DNA of 64,000 bases from an uncultured Acidobacteriota bacterium. GTDB taxonomy: Bacteria; Acidobacteriota; CAIWXX01. The notes under the pieces are model-generated. The model saw only the letters and a program-made list of their open reading frames with translations, had not been told where the DNA came from and ran no database searches. Shown piece by piece: positions 52,106 to 61,120 of this stretch. The DNA is taken from positions 62,001-126,000 of the forward strand of contig CAIWXX010000078.1 in NCBI GenBank assembly GCA_903916735.1, in the 5' to 3' direction. The translations under genes and the position numbers were made by a program. Position 1 is the first letter of the stretch, and every line of letters begins with the position of its first letter.

Positions 52106-52942
52106 ATGGATTTATTTAATAGGCAACGCTCGCCTCTGCAAGCCCCGGAGGAGAAAAGAGTCCCGGTGGGGCTGTGGGTTCGATGCAACAGCTGCCACGA
52201 AGTCCTGTTTAAAAAACAGATGGAACAGAACCTTAACTGCTGCCCCAAATGTCAGTATCATTTCCGGATCAACTCCAAGGAACGCCTCTTGATGTTGCTC
52301 GATGGGGCCACGTGGGAGGAGGTTGATGCCAACATCGCTCCCTGCGATCCACTCGACTTTGTGGCTCTCAAACCATACAAGAACCAGTTAAAGGCGGGGT
52401 ATTCGAGCACAGGCATGCGCGAGGCCTTCTTGACGGCGCGCGGGAAAATGGGCGGTATCCCGATCATCATCGGTGCCATGGAATATAGTTTCATCGGCGG
52501 CAGCATGGGATCTGTTGTCGGTGAAAAGGTGACCAGAGCGGTCGAACTTGCAATCCACGAAAAATGCCCTCTCGTGATTGTCTCAGCAACCGGCGGGGCG
52601 CGCATGATGGAAGGCGCTCTCTCGCTGATGCAAATGGCCAAGATCTCCGCAGCGCTGGCTCGGCTCGACGACGCCCGCCTTCCCTATATCTCCATTCTGA
52701 CCGATCCGACAACAGGCGGTGTGACGGCCAGCTTCGCGATGTTGGGCGATTTGAATATTGCCGAGCCAAATTCGTTGATCGGATTTGCCGGGCCGCGCGT
52801 TATCGAACAGACGATCCGCAAAAAGCTGCCCGAAGGGTTTCAACGAGCGGAATTTCTGCTGGAACACGGCATGCTCGATGCCGTCGTGCCGCGCTCGCAG
52901 TTGAGAGATTATTGTATTGATGCCTTGCGTTGGATGACATAG
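52106..52942 (+). CDS. accD: Acetyl-CoA carboxylase carboxyltransferase subunit beta
   Basis: The protein has 278 residues. The N-terminal zinc ribbon uses C27, C30, C46 and C49 (VRCNSCHEVLF, NCCPKC). The carboxyltransferase core reads GGIPIIIGAMEYSFIGGSMG, VSATGGARMMEGALSLMQMA and TDPTTGGVTASFAMLGD, ending with GFAGPRVIEQTIRKKLPEGF. With AccA it moves the carboxyl group from carboxybiotin to acetyl-CoA, the first step of fatty-acid synthesis. It lies 65 bases before folC, a common pairing. Confidence 0.97.
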   Translation: MDLFNRQRSPLQAPEEKRVPVGLWVRCNSCHEVLFKKQMEQNLNCCPKCQYHFRINSKERLLMLLDGATWEEVDANIAPCDPLDFVALKPYKNQLKAGYSSTGMREAFLTARGKMGGIPIIIGAMEYSFIGGSMGSVVGEKVTRAVELAIHEKCPLVIVSATGGARMMEGALSLMQMAKISAALARLDDARLPYISILTDPTTGGVTASFAMLGDLNIAEPNSLIGFAGPRVIEQTIRKKLPEGFQRAEFLLEHGMLDAVVPRSQLRDYCIDALRWMT

Positions 52943-53007
52943 ATCTTCTGGGGATTTCGGAGGGACCTTTCATCACGCGATATCCTCAGGGTCAATGAGG
53001 CTCGGCC

Positions 53008-54306
53008 ATGAATCAGCTATCGCACGAGGCGCAAAAATACCTATCGAGGCTTGAAATCCATGGCATTCTCCCAGGTCTCGACACCGTCCGTCGAGTGCTC
53101 GCCGCCTTCGATAACCCACAGAATCAGCCGTGCATTCTCATTGCCGGTACCAACGGCAAGGGATCGTGCGCGGCCATGCTACAGTCGATTCTCACTGCTT
53201 CCGGCAAACGGACGGGATTGTATACATCACCGCACCTGGTCGCCGTCAACGAACGCATCAAGATCGGACGCGTGGAAATTTCAGGCGATGAGCTTTCGAC
53301 GATACTTCAAGAAATCGAAACAAAGAACAGAGAACTCCTGGCAGACAAGGCAATCGAACGAGAACCAACCTACTTCGAAGTGCTGACAGTGGCAGCCTTT
53401 CTGTATTTCAAGAGGCACGCATGCGAGGTCAACGTGTTGGAGATCGGGATGGGAGGCACATTTGATGCGACGAATGTTGCCGAGCCGTTTCTGTCGATGA
53501 TCACTCCAATCAGCCTCGATCATCAGGAATACCTCGGCGACAGCCTGGTCAAGATCGCGAAGGAAAAAGCCGGGATTATGCGTCGTTCCGTTCCGGTCAT
53601 CTGCTCGCAACAAACGCCAGAGGTTGAAATCGAACTTCGACGACAGGCATCCGATGTTGGTGCACCGATAGAATTTGATGATCTCACCATCGACCATCGC
53701 GCTCACGATATGGGCTCTTATTTGCTCAAGAGACAATCCGACACAGCTCCCTGGATCATTCTTCCGCTTCCTGGTATCCATCAGGTATGGAATGCATCGC
53801 TCGTCCTCATCGCCTGCCGTCATTTGCCGGGAATCGGCCCCGACGCTGAGAAGAAGGGGATCGAAGCGTGCGTGTGGCCCGGGAGACTCGAAAAGGTCTC
53901 CGATCAGCCTCTCATCTTCCTGGATGGCTGTCACAATACAACTGGAGCTGAAACGGCGGCGGAATTTGTACGATCAATCACTCGGCGTCCGAGGATCCTC
54001 GTGTTCGGGTGCATGAAAGATAAAAACATCAAGGAAATAGGAGAGACGCTCTTTCCAGTTTTCGACACTATTATTCTGACAACCGCAGTGCCTGGGTCAC
54101 GTACGGCATCTCCCGGCGAGATCCGCTCAGCCACATCCCACATCAACAGGCCGGTCAGCATCGAACCGGATCTGACACGAGTGATCGGCCCCGGGTGGTC
54201 CTGGCTCTTTGCGGAATTCCCGCTGCCTCCCGACGCACTCCTTTTCATCGCCGGCTCTCTGTATCTTGTCGGCGAGGCGAAGCGTCTCGCCCACCCGTCA
54301 TCCTGA
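53008..54306 (+). CDS. folC: Bifunctional folylpolyglutamate synthase/dihydrofolate synthase
   Basis: The protein has 432 residues. The P-loop is GTNGKGS at 47-53. GLYTSPHLVAVNERIKI and NVLEIGMGGTFDATNV are the Mur-ligase-family motifs of FolC, and ITPISLDHQEYLGDSLVKIA is the metal/substrate region. The C-domain has WPGRLEKVSDQPLIFLDGCH with the DGAHN-type motif as DGCHN. It adds glutamate to dihydropteroate and folates. It is cotranscribed with accD. Confidence 0.96.
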   Translation: MNQLSHEAQKYLSRLEIHGILPGLDTVRRVLAAFDNPQNQPCILIAGTNGKGSCAAMLQSILTASGKRTGLYTSPHLVAVNERIKIGRVEISGDELSTILQEIETKNRELLADKAIEREPTYFEVLTVAAFLYFKRHACEVNVLEIGMGGTFDATNVAEPFLSMITPISLDHQEYLGDSLVKIAKEKAGIMRRSVPVICSQQTPEVEIELRRQASDVGAPIEFDDLTIDHRAHDMGSYLLKRQSDTAPWIILPLPGIHQVWNASLVLIACRHLPGIGPDAEKKGIEACVWPGRLEKVSDQPLIFLDGCHNTTGAETAAEFVRSITRRPRILVFGCMKDKNIKEIGETLFPVFDTIILTTAVPGSRTASPGEIRSATSHINRPVSIEPDLTRVIGPGWSWLFAEFPLPPDALLFIAGSLYLVGEAKRLAHPSS

Positions 54307-54353
54307 TCTCATGAGGGAAGCGCCGGCGTGCAGTCAATGGCTATCGAAAAAGG

Positions 54354-54380
54354 GTGGCACGAAAAAAATATACGTGCTAC
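54354..54380 (+). promoter_or_regulatory. Candidate NikR operator upstream of the receptor operon
   Basis: GTGGCAC (54354-54360) and GTGCTAC (54374-54380) form an inverted repeat (6 of 7 positions complementary) with a 13-base A/T-rich spacer. The 7-N13-7 layout equals that of the GTGTTAC-N13/14-GTAACAC class of NikR sites. The last gene of the operon encodes NikR, so autoregulation is likely. Confidence 0.55.
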
Positions 54381-54502
54381 ATTGTGTGTCGGGCAAGACA
54401 CTGATGAATTCTCGGGCTGGTGCTTCAGCCGGCCCCGATGTTTCAGACGGCGTCATATGTTTTGAGCATTCGAGTCACCACATATTCTAAGTAGGAGGAA
54501 AA

Positions 54503-56554
54503 ATGCACGGGAAAACGATAGCTGCCCTGATCCTGTTCATCTTTATCATCGGACTCGGACAAAATGCCGTTTCACAGGAGACAAAGGATACGCCGGCGGT
54601 CACCGAAAAGGAAAAGTCCAAGGAACATGTCACCGTGACGGTCACTGCATTTAAGACGCCGAAGGAACAGAAGGAAATCACTCAAAAGGTGGCCGTCATC
54701 GACGCACTTGAAATCGATCGCATCCCGACGGCCAACCGGAACATCGCCGAGATACTGCGATATCAACCCGGTATGTTCGTCAACGTCCTATCACGCAACG
54801 ACGCCAACTGGGGGTCCTACGGCGGACTCGGACCGAAATATAACAGCTATCTTCTCGATGGACTTCCGATCGATTCCTTCATCGACACAATGAGCCTTGA
54901 TCCTTGGGCTTTCAAGCGAATTGAGTCGCAACGAGGGCCGGCATCGGTCATGTACTCCAACTATGCGAGCATGGATTTCGCCGGAAATCAAACTCCACTG
55001 GCAGGCGTGACGAATCTGATTCTCAAAGAGGAAATCGACGAACCTGTCACGCGGATGCTCCTCGGATATGGCACCTTCAACACATTTAACGGCCGCTTCT
55101 ATAACCAGGGCCGCAAGGGCGGATTCAACTATTTTCTGGGCCTCAACTATGAACAATCCGATTACACCAACTATGGGACGACTCCCTCATGGCTCAATAT
55201 CCTTAAAGATCCTGCCTATAAAAAGACCAAGTTCTATGCCAAGACCACATATTTCATTAATCGACCCGACCACAAAATTGCCGTCTTCGCTCATCACACA
55301 ACACACAGCGGCGATGCCGGCCGCCCCAATCGGGATTACCTGCACAACTATGACACCATCAATGCTCTCTACAGCAATCAGATCGACACCCGGACAAGTC
55401 TGCAGTTCAAAGCTGGATATCGCAACTATGACCGGCGCTGGGGGGAAGATAACTATCCTCTGAATCTCGCCTTGCGAGAGCACGACGGAGTCAATCAGGA
55501 GATTTATCCAACCGATCTGACAGTCAACATCAATCACAGCGATACAGGATTGCTGACAGCGGGGTTCGATACTCAATATGGCACTTACCGCACATACTCG
55601 GAAGTCTCAGGAATCAGGATGCCTGGCAATAAGGCCGAGACTCTTGCTGCAGGCGCCTACATTCAGGAAAAATATTCCTGGCAGCAGTGGGTGTTCCGGG
55701 TAGGAGGCCGCATCAACAGGACTCGCCACACGTACGACCTTATCGGCGGATCGCTTCCAGGCTTGACAGAAAAGGCATGGAATAAATTCCTCTGGAGCGC
55801 CGGGCTCCGGTACAACGCCTCTACCAACCTGTCGCTCTATGCGAATGCCGGAACCAGTTTCACTCCGCCTTCCGCCAAATCCGTCGGTGGGACTCTCCGG
55901 GCCGATGATATCGGCAAGCCCGGCAGAAACGGCCAGCTTCCAAATCCGGACTTGGAGCCCGAGCATGGACGGGCGGTGGACGCCGGTGTCGACTTCGTCC
56001 TGCCGGCCAAAATAACACTGGGCGCGCGTTTCTTCCTCAATCAGATCAACGATGCCATCGTTGAAAACGTGGTGAGCCAAGATCCATCACAAAGCATTTC
56101 GGTGAATGCCGGCAGGGCACAATCCTACGGTGTGGAAATACCCTTCAATCAGGAAATCAATGACAACCTGCATTGGTTTGCGAACCTGACGATCGAAACC
56201 ACGGATATCACGAATCCGATGGATCCCGATCAGGATGGCGCCAATCTCAGCTTCGTGCCTCGATATCTGGCCAATGTCGGCATCACGTGCCTCCTTCCGC
56301 ACGAGTTTTCAGTTTCTCCCTATCTCCATGCCGTCGGCAAATACTATGACGGCACGTCGAGAAAGAATCGCCGGTCCTTCGGAGACGATGTCGAACTGGA
56401 CCTGAGAGTTCAGAAGCCTCTTTCGCGAATCCGGGATGCAGGCGTTTTGTTCAATCTGGATCTGAACAATTTGGCCGACAACCGTTATGAAATGCCCTGG
56501 CAATTCCGAAATATTGGATTTAATATGCTGGTCGGCCTGGAATTTGTTTTTTAG
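54503..56554 (+). CDS. TonB-dependent outer-membrane receptor (BtuB-like; predicted nickel or cobalamin uptake)
   Basis: GTAGGAGG precedes the ATG. The protein has 683 residues. A signal peptide (ALILFIFIIGLGQNAVSQE) is followed by a TonB-box-like HVTVTVTAF. The plug domain spans about 45-160 (NIAEILRYQPGMFVNVLSRN, YLLDGLPIDSF, RIESQRGPASVMYSNYA). A 22-strand-type barrel ends LVGLEFVF with the C-terminal Phe of outer-membrane proteins. LSLYANAGTSFTPPSAKSVG and LEPEHGRAVDAGV are typical barrel motifs. It starts an operon with a binding protein, permease, ATPase and nikR. No B12 riboswitch motif is visible upstream, which favours nickel. Confidence 0.92.
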   Translation: MHGKTIAALILFIFIIGLGQNAVSQETKDTPAVTEKEKSKEHVTVTVTAFKTPKEQKEITQKVAVIDALEIDRIPTANRNIAEILRYQPGMFVNVLSRNDANWGSYGGLGPKYNSYLLDGLPIDSFIDTMSLDPWAFKRIESQRGPASVMYSNYASMDFAGNQTPLAGVTNLILKEEIDEPVTRMLLGYGTFNTFNGRFYNQGRKGGFNYFLGLNYEQSDYTNYGTTPSWLNILKDPAYKKTKFYAKTTYFINRPDHKIAVFAHHTTHSGDAGRPNRDYLHNYDTINALYSNQIDTRTSLQFKAGYRNYDRRWGEDNYPLNLALREHDGVNQEIYPTDLTVNINHSDTGLLTAGFDTQYGTYRTYSEVSGIRMPGNKAETLAAGAYIQEKYSWQQWVFRVGGRINRTRHTYDLIGGSLPGLTEKAWNKFLWSAGLRYNASTNLSLYANAGTSFTPPSAKSVGGTLRADDIGKPGRNGQLPNPDLEPEHGRAVDAGVDFVLPAKITLGARFFLNQINDAIVENVVSQDPSQSISVNAGRAQSYGVEIPFNQEINDNLHWFANLTIETTDITNPMDPDQDGANLSFVPRYLANVGITCLLPHEFSVSPYLHAVGKYYDGTSRKNRRSFGDDVELDLRVQKPLSRIRDAGVLFNLDLNNLADNRYEMPWQFRNIGFNMLVGLEFVF

Positions 56555-56563
56555 TGGAGACAT

Positions 56564-57607
56564 GTGCGGCAGATGAGATCAGGGAGCAGCCTGCTATTGG
56601 CTGCTCTTGTGCTGTGCTTGGCAACCGGCTGCACGAAAGTGACTTCGCAGAAGACTGAGAAGCCCGCCATCGTCATTACGGATTTTCGTGGGAAATCTCT
56701 CCAGCTCAACAGCCCACCCACTCGGATCGTCTGCCTCATCGAGAGTGTTCTGAGCGGCCTTTATATGCTGGGCGCAGAGCAAAGAGTGATCGGCGTATCG
56801 AGCAACGTCTATCAGGAGCCGGTGCTCCCTTACTATGCGGCGCTGGATCAACGGATCGCTCAGAGGAGATTGCCGGCGCCCGGCAACTGGGATTGGGTAA
56901 GCATCGAGAATGTCATTGCGTTGCAACCGGATCTCGTGATCATCTGGGCCGGCCAAACCGAAACAATAACGGCATTGGAAGAGCGAGGAATCCCGGTTTT
57001 CGGAATTTTCCTGAAAAATTTCGACGATGTTTATCGTGAGATTCATCTGCTGGGCGAGCTCACAGGCGAGGTTCCTCGGTCCCGCGAGATTGTGGCGTAC
57101 ACTCAACATGACGTGGATCTGGTCAGGCAGCGAATCGCATCCATCCCACGCAACAAGTGGCCACAGGCTTATTTCATGTGGGCGCAGGGAAGCCTTGAAA
57201 CATCGGGCCGGCCCAGCACAGTGGATGATCTTTTTTCTCTGGCAGGCGCCGATAATGTGTGCGGGTCCATCCGCCAGGAGCACGCGGTTGTGAATCTCGA
57301 ACAGGTTCTGTCATGGAACCCGGCCCTCATCGTCATGTGGGACAACGCAACCGCGAATCCGGAAAAAATCATGTCCGATCCTCAATGGCAAAACATTGCC
57401 GCTGTCCGAACCCAGCGAGTGTACGAATTGCCCGATGTTTTTCTGTGCGATCTCTGGACACTCAAATTCAGCTACGCCATCAAGTTGATGGCGAAGTGGG
57501 CGCACCCGGATCTCTTTTCAGATATGGATCCGGCAAAGGAAAAAGCAAGAATGTTCCAATTTCTGTATCAAAAAGGGCTGACGGATGGAACGTCATCACT
57601 CAAGTAA
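56564..57607 (+). CDS. Periplasmic metal-chelate/cobalamin-binding lipoprotein (BtuF/FecB-type)
   Basis: GTG start at 56564 with GGAG a few bases before it. The protein has 347 residues. The lipobox LATGC puts the lipidated Cys at 23. Two Rossmann-like lobes joined by a helix are indicated by FRGKSLQLNSPPTRIVCLIE, LQPDLVIIWAGQTETITALE and WNPALIVMWDNATANPEKIM, the Peripla_BP_2 plan. YAIKLMAKWAHPDLF ends it. It passes the ligand to the permease encoded next, whose start overlaps this gene by 23 bases. Confidence 0.92.
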   Translation: MRQMRSGSSLLLAALVLCLATGCTKVTSQKTEKPAIVITDFRGKSLQLNSPPTRIVCLIESVLSGLYMLGAEQRVIGVSSNVYQEPVLPYYAALDQRIAQRRLPAPGNWDWVSIENVIALQPDLVIIWAGQTETITALEERGIPVFGIFLKNFDDVYREIHLLGELTGEVPRSREIVAYTQHDVDLVRQRIASIPRNKWPQAYFMWAQGSLETSGRPSTVDDLFSLAGADNVCGSIRQEHAVVNLEQVLSWNPALIVMWDNATANPEKIMSDPQWQNIAAVRTQRVYELPDVFLCDLWTLKFSYAIKLMAKWAHPDLFSDMDPAKEKARMFQFLYQKGLTDGTSSLK

Positions 57608-58604
57608 AGCCTGGGCCATCTCTCTCTGCATACTGCCGGTCCTGGTTGTCCTGGTGTCGATCTTCATTGGCCCCTCGGCGGAAGCATCACCTCGCGCCGT
57701 CTTCGTCTGGCTGATCAGCATGGCAACGCCGGGCAGCCATTCACATACGCAGGGCATGGTGGAGACGATTTTGCTGGACGTCAGGCTTCCACGGATTCTA
57801 CTGGCGCTGGTCGTCGGAGCGGCACTGACGGCCTCAGGCAGCTCCCTGCAAGCCTTGATGCGCAATCCACTTGTCTCGCCCGACATTCTTGGACTCTCTT
57901 CCGGCGCCGCCTTCGGTGCGGCACTCTCGATGAGCCTCCATTGGATGCCTCTTCAGCCGGCGGCGTTTCTCTTCGGCCTACTGGCCACTGCGTTAAGCAC
58001 GCTCATGGCCGGTGGACGACGCGGCTTTTCGATGACCTCGCTTATACTAGCCGGTGTCATTACCAGCGGAATCTTCACCGCCTTGCTGACAATCGTTCAA
58101 ATCTATTCCGACCCATTCAAACTCCAGACCATTGTCCACTGGACGATGGGGAACCTTCATAATGCCTCATGGTCCAAACTCAGGTCGGCGGGATTGCCTG
58201 TTCTCGCGGGCGCCGCCGCATTGATGTTTCTCCGATGGCGGCTGAATGCTATTTCGATGGGCGATGATGAAATGCGCGCCGTCGGTCTTAACCCGACGCG
58301 GGAAAAAATATTGGTTCTCATACCCGCCACTCTCATTGCATCGGCCGCCGTGGCGGTGGCGGGCATCATTGGTATGATCGGCCTTGTGGTGCCACACATG
58401 ATCCGAATGCTGATCGGACCGGATAATCGAAAAGTACTCCCGGTCTCATTGGCCTTCGGTGGAGCATTCCTCGTTCTGGTGGACGATTTCGCTCGCGCCA
58501 TAACCTCATTCGAAGTGCCTGTCGGAATTTTCACGACACTGATCAGTGGACCGATCTTTTTTTATCTCCTCAAAAAGCATGATGCCGGATTCCGGGAGAA
58601 CTGA
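57585..58604 (+). CDS. FecCD/BtuC-family ABC permease
   Basis: The protein has 339 residues with about ten membrane helices. The hallmark region is VRLPRILLALVVGAALTASG followed by LQALMRNPLVSPDILGLSSG. The late motif FGGAFLVLVDDFARAITS is that of the FecCD family, as is LVVPHMIRMLIGPDNRKVLP, which contacts the ATPase. It transports metal chelates, haem or cobalamin through the inner membrane. Confidence 0.95.
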   Translation: MERHHSSKAWAISLCILPVLVVLVSIFIGPSAEASPRAVFVWLISMATPGSHSHTQGMVETILLDVRLPRILLALVVGAALTASGSSLQALMRNPLVSPDILGLSSGAAFGAALSMSLHWMPLQPAAFLFGLLATALSTLMAGGRRGFSMTSLILAGVITSGIFTALLTIVQIYSDPFKLQTIVHWTMGNLHNASWSKLRSAGLPVLAGAAALMFLRWRLNAISMGDDEMRAVGLNPTREKILVLIPATLIASAAVAVAGIIGMIGLVVPHMIRMLIGPDNRKVLPVSLAFGGAFLVLVDDFARAITSFEVPVGIFTTLISGPIFFYLLKKHDAGFREN

Positions 58605-58605
58605 T

Positions 58606-59424
58606 GTGGCGGTTATCGTCGACGATGTGACATTCGGTTACCATCAACGTCCGGTCTTGCAGAATGTCTCTTTTGAAATTGATCAGGGCCGGCTGGCCAT
58701 CTTGCTGGGAAGGAACGGGTCCGGCAAATCCACTTTGATCAAGATCATCGCCGGCCTGTTATCGGCTGTATCGGGCACAATCCGTGTGATGGGCAGGGAG
58801 TTGAAGGTCTTAAGGTCGGCCGAACGTGCGAAAACGATCGGCTATCTGCCGCAATTTCATCAGCCGGTTTTTCAATACTCCGTCGAAGATGTCGTGCTCA
58901 CCGGAAGGGTTGCCTATATCTGGAACGCACCGGGGCATTCCGATCGCCAGATCGCTCAAAGGGCTCTTCAAACGGTCGGCATCGAACATCTTCGAGATCG
59001 ACCCTACACAGAGCTGTCTGGAGGCGAACGTCAACTCGTGATGTTTGCGCGCGTGCTGGCTCAGGAACCGGACATCATTCTGCTTGACGAACCCGTTTCG
59101 CACCTCGACCTGGCGAATCAAATACAATTGCTCACCATGTTGAAGCGCATGACGCAGGCCGGGTGCACAGTCCTTGCAGCTTTGCATGATCCCAATATCG
59201 CCTCCCGTTTTGGCGATCAGTTTATTTTTCTAAAAAATTCCCGGATCGCCAGCCCACCAAACCGAGAATTTCCCTGGGACAGCGACTTTCTCTCAAGCAT
59301 TTATTCCGTCCAGCTTGAAACGATCAGAAGTAACGGCAAACCCCTGATCTTTCCGGTCCTGGAAAATACTCAACTGCCTCCCGGTCCCAAGGGCCCGCCC
59401 TCCATCGACCTAACCCCCTCTTGA
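58606..59424 (+). CDS. ABC transporter ATP-binding protein (FecE/BtuD type)
   Basis: I prefer the GTG at 58606 (GGGAG 7 bases upstream, directly after the permease stop). An ATG at 58579 would add nine residues but has no ribosome site. The protein has 273 residues. Walker A is GRNGSGKS at 35-42, the signature is LSGGERQLV and Walker B is DIILLDEPVSHLD. The H-loop lies at ALHDPN. It energises the FecCD permease encoded before it. Confidence 0.94.
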   Translation: MAVIVDDVTFGYHQRPVLQNVSFEIDQGRLAILLGRNGSGKSTLIKIIAGLLSAVSGTIRVMGRELKVLRSAERAKTIGYLPQFHQPVFQYSVEDVVLTGRVAYIWNAPGHSDRQIAQRALQTVGIEHLRDRPYTELSGGERQLVMFARVLAQEPDIILLDEPVSHLDLANQIQLLTMLKRMTQAGCTVLAALHDPNIASRFGDQFIFLKNSRIASPPNREFPWDSDFLSSIYSVQLETIRSNGKPLIFPVLENTQLPPGPKGPPSIDLTPS

Positions 59425-59434
59425 GGAAATTGAT

Positions 59435-59830
59435 ATGTCCGATCTTGTACGATTTGGAGTCTCCATCGAGAAGCATCTCCTCGATCAATTCGACCTGCTC
59501 ATCCGGAAGAAAAACTATACAAACCGATCTGAAGCGTTCCGGGACATGATTCGTCATGAGCTGGTTCAGAAGCAGTGGGTCGAAAATCAGGAAACGGCAG
59601 GCGCCATTACCTTTGTCTTTGATCACCACCGGCGAGATCTCCTGAACCGTGTCATACATCTCCAGCACGAACACTACTCGCTCATCATTTCCACCCAGCA
59701 CGTCCATCTGGATCACGATCGCTGCCTGGAAATCGTGGCTGTGCGGGGAGCCGCTCGACACGTTCAACGGTTGGCGGATTCACTGAAAGCCGTGAAGGGG
59801 GTGGAACACTGCGCTTTATCCATTATCTGA
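59435..59830 (+). CDS. nikR: Nickel-responsive transcriptional regulator NikR
   Basis: The protein has 131 residues, the normal size. The N-terminal ribbon-helix-helix reads LVRFGVSIEKHLLDQFDLLI followed by NRSEAFRDMIR. The ACT-like nickel domain keeps all ligands: H78 in QHEHY, then H89, H91 and C97 in TQHVHLDHDRCLE, equal to H76/H87/H89/C95 of E. coli with a shift of two. It lies 10 bases after the ATPase gene. When Ni(II) is bound NikR represses nickel uptake, so this gene gives the operon its likely substrate. Confidence 0.96.
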   Translation: MSDLVRFGVSIEKHLLDQFDLLIRKKNYTNRSEAFRDMIRHELVQKQWVENQETAGAITFVFDHHRRDLLNRVIHLQHEHYSLIISTQHVHLDHDRCLEIVAVRGAARHVQRLADSLKAVKGVEHCALSII

Positions 59831-60413
59831 ACCGAAATAAATGGCAGACTTCCAAGTGAGCCGTACGGTACGAGACGACACCATAGCATGCAGCAGTCGG
59901 CAGGATGCAGAACAGAAGAGGTATTTGCTTTCAGCCGACGCAGTAGCCCGGGCGAGTCAGGGGATCGCTGCCTACAAGAAGCTTTGGCGGGGGCTGTGCC
60001 GGATTTCCGAGTTGAACTTGACGATTCTGAAAACAGGGAAAGGACGGCTCAATCGATGGCCACGGGGTTGGCGAGACGATGACACGCGGGGCGCAAGTCC
60101 GCGATTTCTCGGGTTAAGGATTCCGTTTGAGGCCTCGTTAACCCGGAAAATTACACGTCTGCGCCTGGAGGGCCAGCACGTCAGCCCGATCGAATGGGAC
60201 AATGTGGTGCTCTACGGCCAATACGTCTTGAATCCGAAGCTCGTCCGTCGTTGGCGAGGCAGTCCTTAGCGTGCAAAATTACACCAATCTGGTAGGTACC
60301 CTTGACTGAGAACCGGGAACTCCTTTCTTCTCCTCCTTGCAATCGAATCGGGGCGGCGGATAAGATCTCTATGCGAGTCGGCGTATTAAGCGCTGACCCA
60401 GGGAGAATGAACA
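59831..60413. other. Intergenic region with a stem-loop and a doubtful 142-codon frame
   Basis: The frame 59841-60269 (+) has an arginine- and tryptophan-rich composition with no hydrophobic core pattern, and I do not accept it as a gene. An 8-bp perfect stem (CGGGTTAA 60110-60117, TTAACCCG 60138-60145) stands in the middle, without a T-run. It might belong to an unrecognised RNA or a decayed gene. Confidence 0.35.
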
Positions 60414-60647
60414 ATGCCGATTTTCGAATATCTTTGCAAAGATTGTGGACGGCAGTTCGAGACCATCATTTTCGGAAACTCTCACCCCGAATGTCCTTCA
60501 TGCCGGAGCCGGGCACTGGAAAAGCTGCTTTCTCGTTTCGCGGTCGGTGGCCGGAAAGAAGCCGATCACTGCATGCCCGAGTCAATGAGCCAGTGCGCCG
60601 GCTGCAATGGAGCTCGCATGCCCGGCGGCGGTTGCCCGATGAACTGA
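60414..60647 (+). CDS. FmdB-type zinc-ribbon regulatory-like protein
   Basis: The protein has 77 residues. The N-terminus MPIFEYLCKDCGRQFETI is the FmdB family hallmark, and CPSCRSRALEKLLSRF completes the zinc ribbon (two CxxC). The tail is rich in Cys and Gly (CAGCNGARMPGGGCPMN). GGGAG precedes the ATG. The family name comes from a formamidase regulator, and its general role is unknown. Confidence 0.9.
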   Translation: MPIFEYLCKDCGRQFETIIFGNSHPECPSCRSRALEKLLSRFAVGGRKEADHCMPESMSQCAGCNGARMPGGGCPMN

Positions 60648-60764
60648 TGGCGCCATCCTTTAAGAACCGCCATCAGATGCCCCGGTTCCGGCCTCTTATG
60701 ATTGAGCGTGGAGAATACGGGCCATGACCCGCGCAGGCTCTAAAGGGTCTCGGCTGAAATTACC

Positions 60765-60945
60765 TGTTCCATCGCGGGGGATATTGAAGCCGGCGGTGTG
60801 TTTGTGAATGGAATCGTGAAGTCCGACCCGCGGTTGCCCTTCGGCGGCGTTAGGCGATCTGGATACGGGCGTGAACTTTCCGACCGCCGGCATTCGAGAA
60901 TTTGTGAATATCAAGACCGAATGGATTACCGAAATCCGCGGATAA
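60765..60945 (+). pseudogene. Aldehyde dehydrogenase C-terminal remnant
   Basis: One frame reads [20 protein letters not shown] and [14 protein letters not shown], then a single-base shift restores [18 protein letters not shown] and a TAA. This is the C-terminal end of succinate-semialdehyde-type aldehyde dehydrogenases (F...P.GG...SG.GRE). About 60 of some 460 codons are left. The upstream part is missing, so the remnant is not functional. Confidence 0.75.
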
Positions 60946-61088
60946 GGAATGGCGGCAAGCCATCAGATAGTCTCGATAGACCCGGCATGAGGGCTCGGCA
61001 TCCTCGCGAGCCGTGCCGCAGAGGCTCCGAAGCCATTTTGTCGCAATAGGCATGTACCTACTCGCGGATAGGGGTCTTACAGCCTGGC

Positions 61089-61117
61089 TTGACGGCCGGG
61101 TTGGAAAGGGCTATATA
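61089..61117 (+). promoter_or_regulatory. Predicted sigma-70 promoter of the riboswitch-controlled transporter
   Basis: TTGACG (61089-61094) and TATATA (61112-61117) are spaced by exactly 17 bases. A start site near 61124 coincides with the 5' edge of the riboswitch. Confidence 0.65.
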
Positions 61118-61120
61118 GAG

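Noticed and set aside
54307-54502. Cobalamin riboswitch before the BtuB-like receptor
   Set aside because: The conserved B12-box and core motifs are not present. Only the NikR-like inverted repeat is.
59841-60269. 142-codon open frame as a gene
   Set aside because: Composition is arginine/tryptophan-rich without domain pattern and no ribosome site precedes it.
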